Shown: in pieces, positions 9,169 to 13,703 of the stretch
How the letters are laid out: every line of letters begins with the position of its first letter
How positions within the stretch are numbered: the stretch's first letter is position 1
Assembly (NCBI GenBank): GCA_900771035.1
Contig: CAAGML010000088.1
Coordinates: 1-13,703 of the forward strand
Source of the DNA: Bacteroidales bacterium
Lineage (GTDB): Bacteria > Bacteroidota > Bacteroidia > Bacteroidales > Paludibacteraceae
DNA: 13,703 nt
Direction: 5' to 3'
Position numbers and translations under genes: made by a program
The notes under the pieces: generated by a model
Told to the model about the DNA's origin: nothing
The model's database searches: none
The model's input: only the letters and a program-made list of their open reading frames with translations

Positions 9169-9219
9169 AGTATTATAGTTTTTTTACCTTTGGCTATGTT
9201 AGCCTTTTTACTTATTATA

Positions 9220-9960
9220 TTAGTCAACATCGGCGATGCCAAATTCGCCGGTTTCGTATGCAAGCTCAAGACGTTTGAAGTTGGGCACCTCTTTCATCAC
9301 TTTCTGGTAATAGGCCTCAGCCTTCTCCTTTTCGCCCAACTGGACGTAAGCCTCGACAACGCAGAGCTGTAAGGCACGGTAGTTCCAGCGATAGACCTTC
9401 GGGGTGTTGACAGAGAGAATCTTGATGGCTTTGAGAAAGTAATTTATAGCTTTCTTCTTGTCGCCGCCCAGGATTCCCGGCGCATAGAATTTCACGTTTC
9501 CGCGAAGTCCGATTGCCAGAGGGTTTTTGGGGTCGGCATCTTCGGCGTCGCTCAATGCGGAGAGGGATTTTGTGCCGTTGCTGATGACGCTGCCGTCAAT
9601 CTTGCTTTTCATTCCGTAAGCCCCTGCCTTGTAGAGATAGCCCATTGACTTGTAGTTAGGGCTTTTAATCATCTCCTCGTAGTAACGCTCGAAGAAGGTC
9701 ATGAAATAACGGGCGGTTTTCTTTTTGCTCTTGTCGTCGGCAATGAAACCGATGTACCCATAAAGATAATTCGCTATGTCGCAGCGGTCAGAGAATGTGA
9801 GGTTGGGGTTTTTCACGTATTTGAGCAGTTCGTTGTGCCATGTGGCAAGGTCGCCGTTGAGATATGCGTCGAACATTTTGTCATGATCAACCACGCCGGC
9901 TGTCACATTCATAGAGGTCAAAGCCAAAGCCAGAAGCAAGGCAAGAGTTAATTTTTTCAT
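9220..9960 (-). CDS. Exported tetratricopeptide-like protein
   Basis: The 246-aa protein begins with a clear signal peptide: Lys-rich start, hydrophobic LALLLALALTS core, probable cleavage after A21 (NVTA-G). It should be exported to the periplasm, with no lipobox Cys. The mature part is helical and TPR-like. Residues about 148-182 carry the loop APGILGGDKKKAINYFLKAI, a GG-containing TPR-associated pattern, and 197-225 form a final TPR-type helix pair (AYVQLGEKEKAEAYYQKVM). No enzymatic motif is visible, so a scaffold role is likely but its partner is unknown. The start codon overlaps the stop of the acyl-CoA ligase gene as ATGA, so the two are probably translated together. That hints at a link to lipid or envelope metabolism, which is inference from position only. 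Confidence 0.8.
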   Translation of the reverse strand: MKKLTLALLLALALTSMNVTAGVVDHDKMFDAYLNGDLATWHNELLKYVKNPNLTFSDRCDIANYLYGYIGFIADDKSKKKTARYFMTFFERYYEEMIKSPNYKSMGYLYKAGAYGMKSKIDGSVISNGTKSLSALSDAEDADPKNPLAIGLRGNVKFYAPGILGGDKKKAINYFLKAIKILSVNTPKVYRWNYRALQLCVVEAYVQLGEKEKAEAYYQKVMKEVPNFKRLELAYETGEFGIADVD

Positions 9961-11627
9961 TTACTCAGATTTGTGTATAAGAAACGTTTGATGGATTTTT
10001 TAGGTGTCTTGGCAAATTCGGTCGGGTGAAGCTCGATGACCGATATGCTTTCGTAAGATGCGGTGATTTTGTTGAGTTCCTTGCGGTTATTTTCCATAGC
10101 AGCAATAACCTCGGCATGTGACATTTTGGCAGCATCGACGGAAGACATGTCAGGGACTACGAGTGCCTTGAGCCTGTTGTCAGGCATCTGGAGGACGAGG
10201 CTCTCAAGCACGTAAGGCATATTGTTCAGTTTCGCCTCAATCTCTTCAGGGTAGATGTTCTGGCCGTTAGGACCGAGCAGCATGTTTTTGTTACGGCCTT
10301 TTATGTAGATTGTGCCGTCAAAATCGACAGTACCCATGTCGCCGGTGTGCATCCAGCCGTCTTTGTCGAAAATGGAGGCTGTAGCCTCGGCGTTTTTGTA
10401 GTAGCCCATCATGACGTGTTCGCCGCGCACAAGTATCTCGCCGACCTCGTTGTGTGGGTCGTTGGAGTCTATCCTTACCTGCATTTTAGGCAGAATCTTC
10501 CCGACTGAATAGGTTTTATAGTCAGTCCAGTTGGTGTAACTGATCAGCGGTGCGCATTCTGTCATGCCGTAACCTACAGTGAACCTGAAGCCTATACGTT
10601 TGAAGAATGCCTCTGCCTCCGGGTTCATGGCTGCTCCGCCAATGATAATCTGCGTGAACTCGCCTCCCAACGCCTCTGACATTTTTTTGTTGATGTTGAC
10701 CAGCACCTGGCTGTCAATCAAAGGAATGCTGAGTGCCCATTTCATTCCACGCGTTTCGAGCATGGGGCGTATCTGCTTTGTGTAAATTTTCTCGATGACC
10801 AGTGGGACGGTGAAAATGACGTTCGGTCTGACCTCAGACATAGCCTTGACGAGAATCTTTGGCGACGGAATCTTGCCAAGATAGGTGGTGTGTGTGCCTC
10901 CGCAGAAGGCAGAGAGGAAGTCGTAAGTACAGCCAAAGACATGAGCCATAGGGAGAAATGCCAGCTGCCTTCCCCCGCGGACAATCTGTCCTGATTCCAA
11001 TGCGAACTGTATGTTGCCTGCCAAGGCGTTTCCTGAGAGCATGACGCCTTTAGAATATCCGGTGGTTCCTGACGTGTAAGAAATCACGGCAAGCTCGGTG
11101 TTGGGTATCGTAGGGTAAAGCACATCGGCGGCAGTGAATCCCTGGGGGTATTTGTCGTTGAAGATTTTCTCGCGGAGCGGCTCGACCTTGTCAACCTTGG
11201 GGTTGTTGCGTGAGCATATCAGCTTGAGCGACGCAAGGTCGTAAACGCCTTCGACGTAGAGGAGATTTTCCTCGTTTATGTTGTCCCAGATGTTTTCAGA
11301 GATGAAAAGGAGTCTGGCGTCGCTGTGGTTTATGATGTGCTGAATGTCGCCTGGGTTGAACTCCTGAAGGATTGGCACGATGACACCGCCGTAAGTGACA
11401 GTGGCCATATAGACCTCGCACCAGTTGATGCCATTTTTGCCAATCAACGCTACTTTGTCACCTTTTTCGAAACCTATAGCCTGAAAAAGGAGGTGCAGAT
11501 GTGCGACATCTTTTGCCACTTCTCCGTATGTGACCGTCCGTTTTTCGATGTAATCGGTCATGGATTTCTGGTCCCAGTAATTTTTCAGCGAACTTTCGAA
11601 CAGTCGTAAGAAGTTGTCAGTAATCAT
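9957..11627 (-). CDS. Long-chain acyl-CoA synthetase / AMP-dependent ligase
   Basis: The 556-aa enzyme of the ANL adenylating superfamily probably activates fatty acids to acyl-AMP and then acyl-CoA. Visible core motifs are the P-loop YTSGTTGYSKGV (184-195), the A5 motif GYGMTE (352-357), the A7 motif GWMHTGD (424-430) and the A8 hinge YIKGRNKNMLLGPNGQNIYP (441-460). The C-terminal A10 region reads KTPKKSIKRFLY (540-551), where the usual catalytic Lys column appears to be Ser545 with Lys at 543, 544 and 547. The start at 11627 (MITDNFLRLFE) matches the expected N-terminus and has AGGT just upstream. A longer frame from 11693 exists but would run through the leader hairpin. The gene overlaps the downstream TPR-like gene as ATGA and heads the operon. 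Exact chain-length specificity cannot be read. Confidence 0.93.
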   Translation of the reverse strand: MITDNFLRLFESSLKNYWDQKSMTDYIEKRTVTYGEVAKDVAHLHLLFQAIGFEKGDKVALIGKNGINWCEVYMATVTYGGVIVPILQEFNPGDIQHIINHSDARLLFISENIWDNINEENLLYVEGVYDLASLKLICSRNNPKVDKVEPLREKIFNDKYPQGFTAADVLYPTIPNTELAVISYTSGTTGYSKGVMLSGNALAGNIQFALESGQIVRGGRQLAFLPMAHVFGCTYDFLSAFCGGTHTTYLGKIPSPKILVKAMSEVRPNVIFTVPLVIEKIYTKQIRPMLETRGMKWALSIPLIDSQVLVNINKKMSEALGGEFTQIIIGGAAMNPEAEAFFKRIGFRFTVGYGMTECAPLISYTNWTDYKTYSVGKILPKMQVRIDSNDPHNEVGEILVRGEHVMMGYYKNAEATASIFDKDGWMHTGDMGTVDFDGTIYIKGRNKNMLLGPNGQNIYPEEIEAKLNNMPYVLESLVLQMPDNRLKALVVPDMSSVDAAKMSHAEVIAAMENNRKELNKITASYESISVIELHPTEFAKTPKKSIKRFLYTNLSK

Positions 11628-11655
11628 ATTACCTGATTTTTTTGTCTGTGTTTTT

Positions 11656-11689
11656 TGTCCCGGAATGGTGTTTGCCTGAAGCCGGGACA
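11656..11689 (-). promoter_or_regulatory. Leader hairpin upstream of the acyl-CoA ligase start
   Basis: TGTCCCGG (11656-11663) and CCGGGACA (11682-11689) form a perfect 8-bp stem with an 18-nt loop. It lies between the promoter at 11708-11739 and the ATG at 11627, so it would form in the mRNA leader about 30 nt before the start codon. On the minus strand it is followed by AAAAAA rather than a T-run, so it is not a terminator of the operon. A role in mRNA stability or start access is inferred. Confidence 0.6.
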
Positions 11690-11707
11690 TCACAATATTT
11701 CAACTTG

Positions 11708-11739
11708 CAAAGGTAGCATAATTTTCTGAAATGACCAAA
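11708..11739 (-). promoter_or_regulatory. Bacteroidetes-type promoter of the acyl-CoA ligase operon
   Basis: On the minus strand TTTG (11739-11736) and the -7 box TACCTTTG (11715-11708) are separated by 20 nt, which fits the Bacteroidetes primary-sigma consensus TTTG / TAnnTTTG. Transcription should start near 11700, giving a leader of roughly 70 nt that contains the hairpin at 11656-11689. Confidence 0.8.
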
Positions 11740-11760
11740 TTTTACTGCTGAAAAAATCCG

Positions 11761-11930
11761 TGTGGTGATGATTTTTTTTCGTGAGTGGGCGGGTCTGGTG
11801 ATGAGGGGAGGTGAGGGAATGGGTTTTTGTTGGAGCAGAAGTGCTGGGTTGTCGTGGAGGGGAGGTTGCAGGGCGCGTCAGGGCGTTGAATTCAGGTGTT
11901 GTTTCGCGTGTGCGGAAGGGGTTGGGATTG
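11761..11930. other. G/T-rich, C-poor intergenic tract
   Basis: This stretch between the two divergent promoters is strongly strand-asymmetric: rich in G and T on the plus strand, poor in C. It contains several G-tracts (11787-11789, 11791-11793, 11805-11808, 11815-11817, 11821-11823) that could form a G-quadruplex with uneven loops. All three plus frames stay open here into the repeat array, but the predicted peptides are compositionally odd and match no family I know, so I do not call a gene. Confidence 0.5.
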
Positions 11931-11934
11931 GTTC

Positions 11935-12022
11935 AGCCTTCGGGCAGCCTTCGGGCAGCTTTCGGGCAGCTTTCGGGCAGGTTACGGGCAGCCTTCGGGC
12001 AGGTTACGGGCAGCCTTCGTGC
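11935..12022 (+). repeat. Array of eight 11-bp tandem repeats
   Basis: Eight contiguous units run without gaps. Units 1, 2 and 6 read agccttcgggc; units 3 and 4 agctttcgggc; units 5 and 7 aggttacgggc; unit 8 agccttcgtgc. Every unit except the last ends in CGGGC. The period of 11 bp is not a multiple of three, so it is not a coding repeat, and it is close to one DNA helical turn. The array lies between the divergent promoters, 74 bp upstream of the HAD promoter TTTG box and about 195 bp upstream of the ligase promoter. Confidence 0.95.
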
Positions 12023-12047
12023 ATAGTACGTTGCTGCCCGTGTTTTT
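12006..12047 (+). terminator. Terminator-like hairpin at the end of the 11-bp repeat array
   Basis: ACGGGCAGC (12006-12014), which belongs to repeat units 7 and 8, pairs perfectly over 9 bp with GCTGCCCGT (12033-12041) across an 18-nt loop. GTTTTT follows on the plus strand. It has the shape of an intrinsic terminator, but no plus-strand gene lies upstream. It may end a short non-coding transcript or insulate the HAD promoter from read-through. An alternative weaker stem uses CCCG (12037-12040) with CGGG (12060-12063). Confidence 0.4.
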
Positions 12048-12096
12048 CAGGTGTGAAAACGGGTGGTTTTTGTGGTGGTTTTTTTTGTGGAAATGT

Positions 12097-12128
12097 TTTG
12101 GTGATTTCGCGGAAAATATGTAACTTTG
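12097..12128 (+). promoter_or_regulatory. Bacteroidetes-type promoter of the HAD phosphatase gene
   Basis: TTTG (12097-12100) and the -7 box TAACTTTG (12121-12128) are separated by 20 nt, the same spacing as the divergent ligase promoter. Transcription should start near 12134, leaving a leader of about 110 nt before the ATG at 12245. The leader contains two very short start-to-stop frames. Confidence 0.8.
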
Positions 12129-12244
12129 CAGCCATTTTGATGATTCGTTGTCAACAGAAAAGGAATACTGACGCACGCCACTGATAATGGGTTATATGAA
12201 AGGCTCAATGTGAAGATGAGTCGTATATGGAAACTGTATTGATT

Positions 12245-12901
12245 ATGAAAAAACTTGTGATATTTGACCTTGACGGTACGCTGCTGAACACATACGCCGA
12301 CATTGCCGCTGCTACAAATCATGCTCTCGCTTTGCATGGTTTTCCTACGCATAGCGTTGAGACAATACGCAGTTTCGTGGGCAACGGTATTAACAAATTG
12401 TTTGAACGTGCCCTCCCGGAAGGGCATAAGACATTGGAGGATGTTCTGAGTATCCGTGCTGATTTTATCCCGTACTACAACGCGCATGGCACTGAGAAAA
12501 CGTTCGTTTTCGCAGGCATGACGGAACTTTTGGAACGTCTGGTCGCTGACGGATGCAAGGTGGCAGTGGCTTCAAACAAATATCAGGAGGCTACTCGCCA
12601 CCTGATACCTTATTTTTTCCCGACGATAGGGTTCTCCGCTGTTTTTGGTCAGCGCGACGGTGTGCCTACAAAGCCTGACCCCCAAATAGTGTGGGACATA
12701 ATGAGTGCGTCAGGGGTTGAGAATTGTGAAGAGGTGCTTTACGTGGGAGATTCGGAGGTTGACATGGAGACTGCACATAACTCAGGAGTAGATGGTGTAG
12801 GCGTGACGTGGGGATGCAAGACTCGAGCATTGTTAGAGAGTCACAACCCTTTAGCGGTCATTGACAGCCCGTCGGAGATTTTTGATGTCTATAAGAGATG
12901 A
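12245..12901 (+). CDS. HAD-family phosphatase, phosphoglycolate-phosphatase-like
   Basis: The 218-aa cytosolic protein has all four HAD motifs: FDLDGT with nucleophile D8 and acid D10, VASNK with S110, TKPDP with K143, and GDSEVD with D169 and D173. An N-terminal alpha-helical cap lies between motifs I and II (about residues 15-90), as in the Gph/PgmB type. It therefore probably hydrolyses a small phosphate ester such as phosphoglycolate or a sugar phosphate; the exact substrate cannot be read. I chose MKKLVIFDLDGTLL at 12245 because the motif normally starts within a few residues of the N-terminus. The in-frame ATG at 12227 would add six residues. It has its own promoter at 12097-12128 and stands alone on the plus strand. 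Its stop lies one base from the stop of the convergent DUF4294 gene. Confidence 0.93.
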   Translation: MKKLVIFDLDGTLLNTYADIAAATNHALALHGFPTHSVETIRSFVGNGINKLFERALPEGHKTLEDVLSIRADFIPYYNAHGTEKTFVFAGMTELLERLVADGCKVAVASNKYQEATRHLIPYFFPTIGFSAVFGQRDGVPTKPDPQIVWDIMSASGVENCEEVLYVGDSEVDMETAHNSGVDGVGVTWGCKTRALLESHNPLAVIDSPSEIFDVYKR

Positions 12902-12902
12902 A

Positions 12903-13523
12903 TTACAACTGCCCTGACTCCACGAGGTGTATTATTTCCTCATAGACTCCGTCTTCCTTGCCGTCACCGAACTTGACTTTCAGGTCTGCGCCGCATAACT
13001 TGGCGAACATCTGATAGAAGCCCGCCCTGAAACGCCCACGGTATGCCTTTATAATCTCGTATGATGTCTGGTCAATGTCCCTGTCGAGAAGCCGCATCAC
13101 CAACATTCCCTGCCTGAGCGTCAGTTTGCTCATCGCATCATAGTTCTGCTTGTAAATCCTCTTCTCGAAATGAGCCATGTACTTGTCCCTCTGTTTCTTG
13201 GACGGCATGCTCATCAGCGTGTCATTGGTCTGGCGCATCACATCCTCGATGTACCGGACCACGGGCAACGCCGCTTTCACGTCACGTACCATTCGCCAAT
13301 AGTGCTTTTTCTGGCTCTTGTTCTTGAATTTACGTTTAGGATAAATCCAAACGTTCTCCATCTTGTAGAGGGGTATCGTGTCGCCGTTGTGAATCGTACA
13401 AAGGACAAGGGTCTCGCCGTTGGGACCTGTTTTCGTCTGAACAGGCGCAAATCCCCACACATACCTCGCTGACACCGCAAGCGACGACAACAGAAACACT
13501 GATAGAAGAATGGTTTTTCTCAT
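12903..13523 (-). CDS. Exported DUF4294 domain protein
   Basis: The 206-aa protein has a signal peptide (MRKTILLSVFLLSSLAVSA, cleavage probably after A19) and no lipobox Cys, so it is likely periplasmic. The mature part matches DUF4294, a Bacteroidetes family of unknown function: NGDTIPLYKMENVWIYP (46-62), WRMVRDVKAALPVVRYI (76-92), LRQGMLVMRLLDRDIDQTSY (136-155) and the ending GADLKVKFGDGKEDGVYEEI. No catalytic signature is evident. AAAGGA (13535-13530) sits 6 nt before the start and acts as a plausible ribosome site. I see no TAnnTTTG box upstream, so it may be cotranscribed with the partial gene 81 nt upstream. It converges on the HAD gene with one base between the stops, leaving no room for a terminator there. 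Confidence 0.88.
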   Translation of the reverse strand: MRKTILLSVFLLSSLAVSARYVWGFAPVQTKTGPNGETLVLCTIHNGDTIPLYKMENVWIYPKRKFKNKSQKKHYWRMVRDVKAALPVVRYIEDVMRQTNDTLMSMPSKKQRDKYMAHFEKRIYKQNYDAMSKLTLRQGMLVMRLLDRDIDQTSYEIIKAYRGRFRAGFYQMFAKLCGADLKVKFGDGKEDGVYEEIIHLVESGQL

Positions 13524-13604
13524 AGTCTTTCCTTTGTGTTTTTATAGGTTAGACTATTCTCTTTATGATGACGTTTAATTACTTATTCAAGTTTCGCAAG
13601 TTGA

Positions 13605-13703
13605 TTAGCTTGCAACTTTTTGTTGATAAATCTTAATAAGACGCTCGATTTTCTCCGAGTCGTTTATTATAGCATTGAGGACTTGTTCATCATCAAGGTC
13701 AAA
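13605..13703 (-). CDS. C-terminal end of an unrecognised gene, cut by the window edge
   Basis: From the right edge the minus strand is open for 32 codons to a TAA at 13607-13605. The tail begins FDLDDEQVLN and ends KIYQQKVAS. It is acidic then basic, helical and coding-like. It lies 81 nt upstream of the DUF4294 gene on the same strand. I do not recognise the family from this fragment. A weak stem (GCAAG 13596-13600 / CTTGC 13609-13613) spans the stop but has no T-run. Confidence 0.6.
   Translation of the reverse strand, partial: FDLDDEQVLNAIINDSEKIERLIKIYQQKVAS

Noticed and set aside
11628..11693. 22-residue N-terminal extension of the acyl-CoA ligase
   Set aside because: It would translate the leader hairpin, and the family N-terminus is at MITDNF with AGGT just upstream.
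11762..12184. Plus-strand open frame of 140 codons across the repeat array
   Set aside because: The 11-bp period keeps several frames open at once, the peptide is low complexity with no family resemblance, and the frame runs through the HAD promoter.
12047..12487. Minus-strand open frame of 146 codons overlapping the HAD gene start
   Set aside because: It is antisense to the well-supported HAD gene and its promoter, and shows no domain.

Overview
The window looks like chromosomal core sequence from a Bacteroidales bacterium (Bacteroides/Prevotella/Muribaculaceae-like). Three things point there. The SecA is very long (1105 aa, against 901 in E. coli) and the HtpG is long (679 aa). Several families are typical of the group: a DUF4294 protein, a TIGR02757/DUF2400 protein, and a NifU-like protein paired with a GGGtGRT protein. 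The two promoters that can be read have the Bacteroidetes form, TTTG about 20 nt upstream of TAnnTTTG. There are no signs of phage, insertion sequences, CRISPR, tRNA or rRNA.

From about 11.7 kb down to 0.1 kb, eight genes lie head to tail on the minus strand with overlaps or very short gaps. In transcription order they are: acyl-CoA ligase; exported TPR-like protein (ATGA overlap); 51-nt gap; htpG; 10 nt; cytosolic M48 metallopeptidase with a TerB-like tail; 5 nt; secA; TIGR02757 protein (stop and start overlap as TAATG); 4 nt; NifU-like protein; GGGtGRT protein (ATGA overlap). A strong intrinsic terminator follows at 118-148. A Bacteroidetes-type promoter sits at the front of the run (11708-11739). 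The layout suggests one long transcript, or two if htpG has its own promoter that I cannot see. Functionally it joins membrane-lipid activation, chaperone and protease quality control, Sec export, and a probable iron-sulfur protein pair.

The roughly 600-bp divergent intergenic region (11628-12244) is the most unusual stretch. From left to right it holds a leader hairpin of the ligase operon, the ligase promoter, a G/T-rich C-poor tract, an array of eight 11-bp tandem repeats (11935-12022), a terminator-like hairpin built partly from the last repeats, and the promoter of a plus-strand HAD phosphatase gene. The HAD gene ends one base from the stop of a convergent, exported DUF4294 protein. At the right edge is the last 32 codons of an unrecognised minus-strand gene.

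Nothing here is convincingly a new defence or mobile system. The points that most deserve a second look are the 11-bp repeat array between the two divergent promoters, the NifU-like/GGGtGRT pair of unknown function, and the HtpG / M48-TerB / SecA clustering.
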